NCBI RefSeq assembly: GCF_047730165.1
Contig: NZ_CP159834.1
Location: forward strand, 1,488,001-1,552,000
Source of the DNA: Patiriisocius sp047730165
GTDB lineage: Bacteria > Bacteroidota > Bacteroidia > Flavobacteriales > Flavobacteriaceae
DNA length: 64,000 nt
Direction: 5' to 3'
A program made the position numbers and the translations under genes. This document shows, piece after piece, positions 16,305 through 24,357 of the stretch. Positions within the stretch are counted from its first letter, which is position 1. Each line of letters begins with the position of its first letter. The notes beneath the pieces were generated by a model that saw only the letters and a program-made list of their open reading frames with translations, was not told the DNA's origin and ran no database searches.

Positions 16305-16959
16305 CTATTTCTTCGCGTGTAACTCTACGGTAAGTTCTATTTCATCATTAATGAACTTATCTCCCAAGTCATCAAAAATATTTTTCTACCCATAGTTGAT
16401 TCCCCATTGTATGCGGTCAATCATAATTGGTTTACTTTTTAAGAACATTGAATCTCCAGGAAAAGAAACCGTTGAAGGGAACCTTGTATTATTTGTTTTA
16501 TCCAGTAGTGTAAGATTACCGCTTACTATAACTTTTCGGTCTTCGCCTGCCACTTTAGTAATGCTAAATGCACCATTTGGGTATTTGTTCACATTAAAAA
16601 AGTCACCTTCTTTGCCTTCAACAGTACCTTTGAGATGTGCTTCTAGATTGTCTTTCATGCGCCCTTCAGTATCTGTAGATACGATAGGCTTCATATCTAT
16701 CACGAAAGTTCCCGCTTGTATATCTTTATCCATTACAGAAACAAAACCTTCAGATAGTGAGAGCATGCCCATATATGATTCCGTTGGTTTTTTCCTAATC
16801 GGCTCACCATAGATTTTGTAGTGTCTACTTTGTAATCTACCGCCATTGCCTCTGCGGTAGCAACTTCTTTTTCGGCTTCTGCTTACAAGAACTTATTCCA
16901 GCGATTAATAAAGCTGAAATAGCACTTGATGTAATGAATTTTTTATTTAATTCTTTAAT
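16305..16959 (-). pseudogene. YceI family lipoprotein pseudogene with at least four lesions
   Basis: Pieced together over three frames, the minus strand encodes a YceI-like lipoprotein. It has KKFITSSAISALLIAGISSC as lipoprotein signal, then AEAEKEVATAEAMAVDYKVD, KPTESYMGMLSLSEGFVSV, AGTFVIDMKPI, LEAHLKGTVEGKEGDFFNV and finally IELTVELHAKK. Lesions: (1) the expected start codon reads ATT near 16957; (2) one base is missing after TGTAA near 16885; (3) one base is missing near 16800, where AGC-C-GATT breaks the frame; (4) an in-frame TAG follows INYG at 16386-16388, after which the frame continues to a natural TAG at 16305. YceI proteins bind isoprenoid lipids in a periplasmic lipocalin-like barrel. 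The near-perfect reading outside the lesions points to recent decay. Confidence 0.82.
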
Positions 16960-17030
16960 GGTTTGACTACAAAACACTAGAGTTAAGACGCGATTAGTCT
17001 TAAAGCTGTATTAAAATTATTAGGTGACAT

Positions 17031-17064
17031 TTTGGCAAATAATCGACAATTGGCAGTACTTTTG
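17031..17064 (+). promoter_or_regulatory. Promoter of grpE-dnaJ
   Basis: TTTG (17031-17034) and TACTTTTG (17057-17064) form a Bacteroidota -33/-7 pair with a 22-bp spacer. The expected transcription start near 17071 gives a leader of about 30 nt before the ATG at 17101. No CIRCE element was seen. Confidence 0.65.
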
Positions 17065-17100
17065 CAATCTCCAATAAAAATATTTGACACACATTTAACT

Positions 17101-17679
17101 ATGAGTAATAAAGATTTAAAAGATGAGGTTGTAGAAGATATCGTGGAGAACAACCCAGAGATAACTTCGGAAACATCAAACAACGAACCAAGCGAAGAAA
17201 ACGAAATAGAGGTACTAGAAGAAAGAGATCCAATTGAGGCTCTAGAAGGAAAGTTGCTAGGTGAAAAAGAACGCTATTTAAGGCTTTTTGCTGAGTTTGA
17301 AAACTATAAGAAGCGTACGACGAAAGAACGTATTGAACTTTTTAAAACAGCTGGAAAAGATATCATGGTATCCTTATTACCAGTACTTGATGATTTTGAA
17401 CGCGCTTTAAAAGGATTTACCGAAGAGAGTGATGATGTTCACGTACAGGGAATGCAGCTTATTAGTAACAAGCTAAAAGAGGCAGTAACACAAAAGGGAT
17501 TAGAGCTCAGTGAGACTAGCGTTGGAGATGTATTTAATGCTGATTTGCACGAAGCAATTACACAAATACCTGCGCCTTCAGATGATATGAAAGGTAAAAT
17601 CATTGATGTCATTGAGAAAGGATATAAACTGGGTGATAAGATAATTCGTTATCCAAAAGTAGTGATAGGGCAATCCTAA
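17101..17679 (+). CDS. grpE: Nucleotide exchange factor GrpE
   Basis: 192 residues from the ATG at 17101; the longer TTG reading at 17032 overlaps the promoter and is rejected. The N-terminal 60 residues are acidic and disordered (ENNPEITSETSNNEPSEENE), then comes the long coiled-coil helix (RYLRLFAEFENYKKRTTKER) and the C-terminal beta domain with the GrpE signature VLDDFERAL through GDVFNADLHEAITQIPA. GrpE drives ADP release from DnaK. It lies 14 bp before dnaJ, under one promoter. dnaK is not in the window. Confidence 0.95.
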   Translation: MSNKDLKDEVVEDIVENNPEITSETSNNEPSEENEIEVLEERDPIEALEGKLLGEKERYLRLFAEFENYKKRTTKERIELFKTAGKDIMVSLLPVLDDFERALKGFTEESDDVHVQGMQLISNKLKEAVTQKGLELSETSVGDVFNADLHEAITQIPAPSDDMKGKIIDVIEKGYKLGDKIIRYPKVVIGQS

Positions 17680-17693
17680 TCTAAACATACAAA

Positions 17694-18824
17694 ATGAAAG
17701 ACGATTTTTACGATCTATTAGGCATCTCTAAAGGAGCAACTGCTGCCGAAATTAAAAAAGCATATCGCAAAAAAGCGATTGAACATCACCCAGATAAAAA
17801 TCCAGGTGACGCTTCGGCAGAAGAAAAATTTAAGAAGGCTGCAGAAGCCTATGAGGTACTGAGCGACCCAAACAAAAAAGCACGTTACGACCAGTATGGG
17901 CATCAAGCCTTTGAAGGTGGCGGTGGCTTTGGCGGCGGTGGTGGTGCAGGTATGAATATGGACGATATCTTTAGCCAGTTCGGAGACATCTTTGGCGGAG
18001 GCGGCGGAGGCGGTTTTGGTGGCTTCGGTGGTTTTGGTGGTGGCGGTGGTCGTCGTACGTTAAAAGGAAGCAACCTAAGAGTACGTCTTAAACTTACACT
18101 AGAAGAAATTGCCAACGGCGTAGAAAAGAAAATCAAGGTAAAGCGTAAAAAAGTTGCCTCGGGAACTACATACAATACGTGTAGCACTTGTAATGGTGCT
18201 GGGCAAGTAACAAGAATCCAAAACACTATATTAGGTAGGATGCAAACTTCTGCTCCTTGTACTACGTGTGGTGGTTCTGGTCAAATGATTGCTAACAAGC
18301 CGGCAAATGCAGATGCAAATGGAATGCTCTCTACAGATGAGACTGTTTCTATAAAAATACCAGCAGGTGTTGTAGATGGGATGCAGCTTAAAGTTACTGG
18401 TAAAGGAAATGACGCTCCGGGTAATGGTATCGCAGGAGATCTTTTAGTTGCTATAGAAGAATTACCTCACGATAGCTTATCAAGAGAAGGTGATAATTTA
18501 CATTATGATTTGTACGTTAGTTTTAGCGATGCAGCACTCGGAAGTTCTAAAGAAATAGACACCGTAACTGGAAAAGTCCGTATAAAGGTAGATCCGGGAG
18601 TGCAAAGCGGAAAAATATTACGACTTCGCAGTAAAGGGATTCCTAGTATCAATGGATATGGGACAGGAGATTTACTTGTGCATGTAAATGTCTGGACACC
18701 AAAGACTTTGTCTAAGGAGCAAAAAGAATTTTTTGAAAAAATGACCGAAGATGAGCACTTCCAACCGAAGCCAGAATCTGAGGACAAATCGTTTTTTGAA
18801 AAAGTAAAAGACATGTTTTCTTAA
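17694..18824 (+). CDS. dnaJ: Co-chaperone DnaJ with a single zinc centre
   Basis: 376 residues. The J domain is residues 1-70 with HPD at 32-34; a Gly/Phe-rich region follows to about residue 120. The zinc region has only two CxxCxGxG motifs (Cys163/166 and Cys189/192) instead of four. Their spacing with the NTILGRMQTSAP linker suggests that they match the inner pair (zinc centre 2). The two C-terminal beta domains follow (VSIKIPAGVVDGMQLKVTGKG and VKIKV-like stretches). The C-terminal tail SFFEKVKDMFS is typical of flavobacteria. It delivers substrates to DnaK and stimulates its ATPase. It is cotranscribed with grpE. Confidence 0.95.
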   Translation: MKDDFYDLLGISKGATAAEIKKAYRKKAIEHHPDKNPGDASAEEKFKKAAEAYEVLSDPNKKARYDQYGHQAFEGGGGFGGGGGAGMNMDDIFSQFGDIFGGGGGGGFGGFGGFGGGGGRRTLKGSNLRVRLKLTLEEIANGVEKKIKVKRKKVASGTTYNTCSTCNGAGQVTRIQNTILGRMQTSAPCTTCGGSGQMIANKPANADANGMLSTDETVSIKIPAGVVDGMQLKVTGKGNDAPGNGIAGDLLVAIEELPHDSLSREGDNLHYDLYVSFSDAALGSSKEIDTVTGKVRIKVDPGVQSGKILRLRSKGIPSINGYGTGDLLVHVNVWTPKTLSKEQKEFFEKMTEDEHFQPKPESEDKSFFEKVKDMFS

Positions 18825-18851
18825 AAAAACGTTAATTCTCAAATATTTTGT

Positions 18852-18945
18852 TATATTTGACTATCGTTTAGTAATAAGCGATAATTTTTCTTTTTCATAG
18901 CAATTTTTTTTCCCACCTTTTAATGTAAATTAAAAGGTGGGTTTT
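18852..18945 (+). ncRNA. Possible small RNA between dnaJ and the ABC exporter
   Basis: A -7 element TATATTTG (18852-18859) is followed about 55 bp later by a strong terminator hairpin. If both are active they would give a transcript of about 75-80 nt with a 5' hairpin (TATCG..CGATA) and a U-rich middle. No -33 element is obvious, and the terminator may simply belong to dnaJ, so this is a weak call. Confidence 0.25.
18912..18945 (+). terminator. Terminator after dnaJ
   Basis: CCCACCTTTTAA (18912-18923) pairs perfectly with TTAAAAGGTGGG (18930-18941) and TTTTG follows. It lies about 90 bp past the dnaJ stop. Confidence 0.8.
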
Positions 18946-19067
18946 GCGTTTATATAGGATATCTTTAATCCTCTTTTATGTAACACTTAAGGCTTATGGG
19001 GTACTAACCCATTATAAATCGTGTTCTTTTACTTTTTCTAAACTATTTCAACCAAATTAAAATCAAT

Positions 19068-19997
19068 ATGAATAAACTTTTAGTTGCCCAGAATATTTCT
19101 AAAAATTTTGGCGAATTTAAGGCGCTCGACGATGTAAGTATTGAGGTCCCAAAGGGAAGTATATTCGGTTTGTTAGGGCCTAATGGTGCAGGAAAGACAA
19201 CCTTGATAAGAATCATTAATCAAATTACAATGCCAGATCAAGGAAAGGTATTTCTTGATGGCGAACCTTTGCATCAAAACCATATCCAGAATATAGGCTA
19301 TTTACCAGAAGAAAGAGGTTTGTATAAATCTATGAAGGTAGGGGAGCAAGTGCTTTATTTAGCGCAATTAAAAGGCCTCTCAAAAACCGAAGCGAAAGCT
19401 AAGCTTAAATACTGGTTTGAAAGACTAGAAATAGGAGACTGGTGGAATAAAAAAATACAAGAGCTCTCTAAAGGGATGGCGCAAAAAATTCAGTTTGTGG
19501 TGACCGTCTTGCACGAACCTAAACTCCTTATATTTGATGAACCTTTCAGTGGTTTTGATCCTATTAACGCTAATTTAATTAAGGATGAAATCTTAAAATT
19601 AAGAGATGATGGTGCCACGGTAATTTTTTCTACCCACCGTATGGAATCTGTAGAAGAAATGTGTGACCATATTGCACTGATAAATAGGTCTAAAAAAATT
19701 CTTGATGGTAAACTGATAGATATCAAGCGTGCCTACCAGAATAATACTTTTGATGTAGGGCTAATACCGACAAACCCTCAGCAAGCTTCGGGACTATTAA
19801 GTGAAAGATTTAGTGTGGAGGCAGCTACGTTTAAGAGCATCAATGAAGACCTTAAATATCGCATCAAGATTACGCCAGACACTTCTTCTAATGAACTTTT
19901 ACAGTATATAGCGACCTTAGGGCAAATCACTCATTTTAATGAAGTGATCCCGTCTGCAAATGACATCTTCATCGAAACAGTGAATAAAAACAATTAA
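19068..19997 (+). CDS. ABC transporter ATP-binding protein, NatA-like with DUF4162 tail
   Basis: 309 residues. The nucleotide-binding domain has Walker A GPNGAGKTT (near residue 37), signature LSKGMAQKIQ (a variant of LSGGQ), Walker B LLIFDEPFSGFDP and the switch His in STHRMESVEEM. The tail of about 75 residues (from residue 220) is the DUF4162 extension seen in NatA/YhaQ-type exporters. It pairs with the permease 12 bp downstream. Such exporters move Na+, peptides or lipids; the cargo here is unknown. A 240-bp gap with a terminator separates it from dnaJ. Confidence 0.93.
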   Translation: MNKLLVAQNISKNFGEFKALDDVSIEVPKGSIFGLLGPNGAGKTTLIRIINQITMPDQGKVFLDGEPLHQNHIQNIGYLPEERGLYKSMKVGEQVLYLAQLKGLSKTEAKAKLKYWFERLEIGDWWNKKIQELSKGMAQKIQFVVTVLHEPKLLIFDEPFSGFDPINANLIKDEILKLRDDGATVIFSTHRMESVEEMCDHIALINRSKKILDGKLIDIKRAYQNNTFDVGLIPTNPQQASGLLSERFSVEAATFKSINEDLKYRIKITPDTSSNELLQYIATLGQITHFNEVIPSANDIFIETVNKNN

Positions 19998-20009
19998 ATC
20001 GCTAGCATT

Positions 20010-21323
20010 ATGAATCATCTATCATTAATTATAAAGAGAGAGTATTTGACTAAGGTGCGTAATAAGTCTTTTGTCATCATGACGTTTTTAACGCCACTTA
20101 TTTTTGTCGGTATATTTTCGCTAGTAGCATATCTTGCAAGTTTAAATAAAAGCACTTCAAGAGAAATTTCGATTCTTGATGAGAGTGGATATTTCAGCAA
20201 CCAGTTTGAGGACACAGATAATACCACCTATGTATACGTAACTGGGCAATCATTAGAAGACTTAAAAAAGCAATCTGAAGAGCAAGAGCGCTACGGTTTA
20301 TTATATATTCCGAAGGCAAACAGCATTGATGAGGTGGCAGAGCAGATTACATTTTATTCTGAAGATTCTCCATCATTGAGTGTGATGGATGAGATAGAAG
20401 ATGTGCTAGAAACGGAGGCAAACGTTCTAAAGCTTAAAGAGGCTGGGATTGATGCTGCGCGTATTCAAGAAATGCGCATTCGCATAAAAACACATCAAGA
20501 AACCTATAAGGGTAAAGAAACATCAGAGTTAGGGTATGTACTTAAATTAGGTTTTGGTGGTCTCGCAGGTTATTTATTATTCATGTTTATTATTATCTAC
20601 GGAAATATGATAATGCGAAGCGTAATCGAAGAAAAGACCAGTAGGATTATAGAGATTATCATCTCTTCTGTAAAGCCAATTAAATTACTTCTTGGTAAAA
20701 TTATTGGAACGTCTCTAGCTGGAGTTACCCAGTTTTTAATGTGGACCATATTAATGGGGGTGTTGATGATGGTGGTGCCTTTGATTTTTGGTATTGATAT
20801 GAATGAGATGCAAACACCACAGCAACAAGCATTAATGCAAGCAGCAGGCGAAGGTGGTTTAGAAAACGGAATAACTCAATTTATGATCGAGGCAAATAAC
20901 TTACCACTCTTGAATCTAGTGATTATGTTTTTGTTGTTCTTTATAGGCGGTTACTTGTTATACGCATCTTTATATGCTGCAATTGGTGCTGCTGTAGATA
21001 GTGAAACAGACACACAACAATTTATGTTGCCTATTTTGTTGCCACTTATTCTGGCCGTTTACGTGGGGATCTTTACGGTGATGGATAATCCTCACGGCAC
21101 GGTCTCACAGGTTTTCTCCTTTATTCCTTTTACATCTCCTGTAGTAATGCTAATGCGAATTCCTTTTGGTGTACCTATTTGGCAACAAGTACTCTCTGTA
21201 GTCATTTTATTTGCTACATTTATAGGCACAGTTTGGTTCGCCGCAAAAATTTACCGCGTGGGTATATTAATGTATGGAAAGAAAGCCAGTTATAAAGAAC
21301 TGCTCAAATGGTTAAAGTATTAA
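20010..21323 (+). CDS. ABC transporter permease, NatB-like (ABC-2 type)
   Basis: 437 residues. One membrane helix at the N-terminus (SFVIMTFLTPLIFVGIFSLV) is followed by a periplasmic domain of about 140 residues with mixed alpha/beta content (QSLEDLKKQSEEQERYG). Five or six helices then form the ABC-2 core, including GNMIMRSVIEEKTSRIIEII, which carries the EEKxxRxxE coupling motif. This layout is that of NatB/YhaP exporters. It is the partner of the ATPase 12 bp upstream, and the MscS gene begins 5 bp after its stop. Confidence 0.92.
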   Translation: MNHLSLIIKREYLTKVRNKSFVIMTFLTPLIFVGIFSLVAYLASLNKSTSREISILDESGYFSNQFEDTDNTTYVYVTGQSLEDLKKQSEEQERYGLLYIPKANSIDEVAEQITFYSEDSPSLSVMDEIEDVLETEANVLKLKEAGIDAARIQEMRIRIKTHQETYKGKETSELGYVLKLGFGGLAGYLLFMFIIIYGNMIMRSVIEEKTSRIIEIIISSVKPIKLLLGKIIGTSLAGVTQFLMWTILMGVLMMVVPLIFGIDMNEMQTPQQQALMQAAGEGGLENGITQFMIEANNLPLLNLVIMFLLFFIGGYLLYASLYAAIGAAVDSETDTQQFMLPILLPLILAVYVGIFTVMDNPHGTVSQVFSFIPFTSPVVMLMRIPFGVPIWQQVLSVVILFATFIGTVWFAAKIYRVGILMYGKKASYKELLKWLKY

Positions 21324-21328
21324 AATAG

Positions 21329-22258
21329 GTGCAAGACAAAGTAGTAGACAAAATAGAAGAAGTAGTTAGAGAGAACATCTGGACTGCGATAAAGGATTTC
21401 TTAGAAATAGGATGGACTTTTGGTCAGGGTGAAACTCAAATTAATCTAACCATAGGGCTTTTTATTCTTATAGTCCTATCGTTTTTCTTTGCAAGCTTTA
21501 TTCTTAAGTGGGTGCGTAAATTGTATACCCGTAAAATGGATGAAACGGACAAGCAGAAGTTTGTCAGCGTTTTTAAGTTTATCAAATACATAACTTATAT
21601 CATTGTTGTTTTTGCAACATTGAGTTTTGCGGGTGTAAACATCACTCCTTTTCTAGCTGCATCTGCCGCGTTATTTATAGGTTTAGGACTCGCATTACAA
21701 GAGTTGTTTCAAGACGTCATAGGCGGTATTTTTATCATTGTAGATAAATCTTTACTTGTGGGTGATATTATTGAGACTGACGGGAAAGTAGGTCGAGTTA
21801 TAGAGATTAAGTTAAGAACGACTCGTGCCATTACCAGAGATGATAAGATCATCATCATTCCTAATCATAAATTTATCACAGAAATCATCTACAATTATAC
21901 GCAAAACAGAAGAACCACGAGAGAGTTTGTAAGTGTTGGTGTTGCGTATGGTAGTGATATTGAGCTCGTAGAGAGGTTGTTGTTAGAGAGCTTAGTCAAT
22001 CAGCCAGGTATTTTAAAAAGTCCGAAGCCTTTTGTCCTTTTTGAAAATTTTGGTGATTCTAGTCTTGATTTTTCAGTACTTTTTTTCCTTAATGACAGTT
22101 TTACAGATCCAAAAATAAAAAGTGCGATTCGTTTTAGGATAGATCGCTTATTCAGAGAGAATAATGTTACGATCCCATTCCCACAGCGAGATGTTCATTT
22201 ATTTAACACAAGTGTAACTAAAAGTGGTTCAGATTCAGATAACTTAGCGATTGATTAA
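21329..22258 (+). CDS. Small-conductance mechanosensitive channel, MscS family
   Basis: 309 residues starting at a GTG, 5 bp after the permease gene. It has three membrane helices: LFILIVLSFFFASFIL, YITYIIVVFATLSFAGV, and a pore-lining helix with the Gly/Ala pattern AASAALFIGLGLALQELFQDVIGG. The beta domain with GDIIETDGKVGRVIEIKLRTT follows, including the family motif VGDxVxxxxxxGxVxxIxxRxTxI. It would release solutes on osmotic downshock. The placement in a row with the exporter genes may be only for transcription, or may reflect envelope-stress control. Confidence 0.93.
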   Translation: MQDKVVDKIEEVVRENIWTAIKDFLEIGWTFGQGETQINLTIGLFILIVLSFFFASFILKWVRKLYTRKMDETDKQKFVSVFKFIKYITYIIVVFATLSFAGVNITPFLAASAALFIGLGLALQELFQDVIGGIFIIVDKSLLVGDIIETDGKVGRVIEIKLRTTRAITRDDKIIIIPNHKFITEIIYNYTQNRRTTREFVSVGVAYGSDIELVERLLLESLVNQPGILKSPKPFVLFENFGDSSLDFSVLFFLNDSFTDPKIKSAIRFRIDRLFRENNVTIPFPQRDVHLFNTSVTKSGSDSDNLAID

Positions 22259-22279
22259 TTAAAAATCTAATTGCCCCAC

Positions 22280-23185
22280 ATGAAAAACTTTTTTCTACTT
22301 GCAGTATTAATAGGCCTTTTCGTGAATACAATGCAATCGCAAGTTACAGACCTCGCGCGATTAGAGTTTACTTATTTCCCGCAAGGAAAATCTGACAACT
22401 CTTTTAGAAGAGTAAGAACTTTTATTAATGTCCCTATAGAATTAAACGAAGATGGTTATCTAGTTCCCGGTATTGGCTATCGTAATGTAAACTTAAAACT
22501 GGGAGATGAACTTCCATTTTCAGATTTAAATCTAGAACGGTACCAATCCCTTACTTTGAGTTTGGGATATACAGATAAGATGAAGAATGATTGGCGTTAT
22601 GTCTTTCAAGGTGGAGTAATAGCAGCTTCAAATTTTTCTGGAGATCTTGAACGCGAAGATTTTATTTTTGAAGGGGCGGCCTTCTTGATAAAAGATAAAA
22701 CAGATCTTGATGAATCAAACATGGGTGCTAGGCCTTGGCGTTTAATTTTAGGTTTATCTTATAGCACCACCGCTGGAAGACCATTCCCTTTACCTATTAT
22801 TAACTATTACCGTGAGTTTGCCCCTAAGTGGTCGTACGCCGTTGGAGTGCCAAAATCAAATGTGAAATACCGCTTTAATGATAAGCAAGCAGTAAATGTC
22901 TTCGTGACATTAGATGGTTTTTTTGCGAACATCCGGGGAGATATCGCATTCCAAAATGACCCTAATGACGCTACGGTGCGCGTAGGAGAAAATATATCTA
23001 TGACCACGGCCTTATCTGGTTTAGGCTATGAATATTGTTTTACAAAGCATCTCTTGTTCTATGTTTATGGGGGCTGGACGATAATCAACGATATCCGTAT
23101 AAGAGACAAAGACGCAAACGATATCTATACAATTAACGATACAAATAATATTTACGCAAGAACTGGCGTGAAATTTAAACTATAA
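22280..23185 (+). CDS. DUF6268 family outer-membrane protein
   Basis: 301 residues from the ATG at 22280; a TTG at 22271 is in frame but adds only three residues before the signal peptide (MKNFFLLAVLIGLFVNTMQS). The mature part is made of alternating beta strands with aromatic ends (RLEFTYFPQG, VPGIGYRNVNL, WRYVFQGGVIAASNF, YVYGGWTIIND), and the C-terminus ends YARTGVKFKL, a terminal strand typical of outer-membrane barrels. DUF6268 is my best family match; the function is unknown. The response regulator starts 2 bp after its stop, so the two are translationally linked. Confidence 0.8.
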   Translation: MKNFFLLAVLIGLFVNTMQSQVTDLARLEFTYFPQGKSDNSFRRVRTFINVPIELNEDGYLVPGIGYRNVNLKLGDELPFSDLNLERYQSLTLSLGYTDKMKNDWRYVFQGGVIAASNFSGDLEREDFIFEGAAFLIKDKTDLDESNMGARPWRLILGLSYSTTAGRPFPLPIINYYREFAPKWSYAVGVPKSNVKYRFNDKQAVNVFVTLDGFFANIRGDIAFQNDPNDATVRVGENISMTTALSGLGYEYCFTKHLLFYVYGGWTIINDIRIRDKDANDIYTINDTNNIYARTGVKFKL

Positions 23186-23187
23186 AA

Positions 23188-24351
23188 ATGCCAAAAATAC
23201 TTATTATAGAAGACGAAGCTGCCATTAGACGCGTACTCGTAAAAATTCTTTCAGAAGAAAACAACACGTACGAAGTTACAGAAGCCGAGGATGGCCTAGT
23301 GGGTATCGAACTCATAAGAAAGGAAGATTACGACCTCGTGCTTTGTGATATAAAAATGCCCAAGATGGACGGCGTTGAGGTGCTAGAGGCGGTTAAGAAA
23401 ATAAAGCCAGAAACACCTATGGTGATGATCTCTGGTCACGGCGATTTAGATACGGCGGTACATACAATGCGCCTAGGTGCTTTTGATTATATTTCAAAAC
23501 CACCAGATCTTAACAGATTGCTTAACACAGTGCGTAATGCGTTGGACCGAAATGAGCTTGTGGTTGAGAATACGCGCTTAAAAAAGAAAGTAGGCAAGAA
23601 GTATGAGATGATTGGTGATTCGCCGGCCATTACTCAAATAAAAGAAATGATAGAAAAGGTGGCCGAAACAGAAGCCAGAGTTTTTATCACAGGCCCTAAT
23701 GGTACTGGAAAAGAACTAGTAGCGCACTGGATTCATCAAAAAAGTGACCGTTCTAAAGGACCTATGATTGAGGTGAACTGTGCGGCAATCCCGAGTGAAT
23801 TAATCGAGAGCGAACTTTTTGGTCACGTAAAAGGTGCATTTACTTCGGCAAATAAAGATAGAGCAGGAAAATTTGAAGCGGCTAATGGGGGTACTATTTT
23901 CTTAGATGAAATAGGCGACATGAGCCTTTCTGCACAAGCTAAAGTATTGCGTGCGCTGCAAGAAAATAAGGTGCAACGCGTAGGGAGTGATAGGGACATT
24001 AAAGTAGATGTGCGCGTGGTTGCTGCTACAAATAAAGATTTAAAAAAGGAAATCGCAGCAGGAAATTTTAGAGAAGATTTATACCATCGTCTTGCCGTGA
24101 TACTCATAAAAGTGCCATCACTTAATGAGCGAAGAGAAGATATTCCTATGCTGATTGCTCATTTCACCAGTCGCATTGCAGAGGAACACGGTACTGCAAA
24201 AAAGAATTTTACAGATAAGGCAGTTAAGTTGTTGCAAGAATATGACTGGACAGGAAACATTAGAGAACTGCGTAATGTAATAGAACGCCTTATCATTTTG
24301 GGCGGTAGCGAAGTGAGCGAAAAGGACGTAAAACTATTTGCAACAAAATAA
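23188..24351 (+). CDS. Sigma-54-type response regulator lacking an HTH domain
   Basis: 387 residues: a REC domain (residues 1-120, phospho-acceptor Asp54 in CDIKMPKMDG), then a sigma-54 AAA+ domain with Walker A GPNGTGKE, the sigma-54 contact loop GAFTSA at 216-221 (GAFTGA in the standard form), Walker B GGTIFLDEIGD, and the R-finger/sensor II region WTGNIRELRNVIERLI. It stops about 20 residues after sensor II, where NtrC relatives continue for about 60 residues into a Fis-type HTH. Without that domain it cannot bind an enhancer in the usual way and may act from solution, as proposed for FlgR-type regulators. No sensor kinase is adjacent. Confidence 0.9.
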   Translation: MPKILIIEDEAAIRRVLVKILSEENNTYEVTEAEDGLVGIELIRKEDYDLVLCDIKMPKMDGVEVLEAVKKIKPETPMVMISGHGDLDTAVHTMRLGAFDYISKPPDLNRLLNTVRNALDRNELVVENTRLKKKVGKKYEMIGDSPAITQIKEMIEKVAETEARVFITGPNGTGKELVAHWIHQKSDRSKGPMIEVNCAAIPSELIESELFGHVKGAFTSANKDRAGKFEAANGGTIFLDEIGDMSLSAQAKVLRALQENKVQRVGSDRDIKVDVRVVAATNKDLKKEIAAGNFREDLYHRLAVILIKVPSLNERREDIPMLIAHFTSRIAEEHGTAKKNFTDKAVKLLQEYDWTGNIRELRNVIERLIILGGSEVSEKDVKLFATK

Positions 24352-24357
24352 GAAGGT

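Noticed and set aside
17903..18226. Minus-strand proline-rich ORF opposite dnaJ.
   Set aside because: It is the mirror of the Gly-rich codons of DnaJ and has no start signal.
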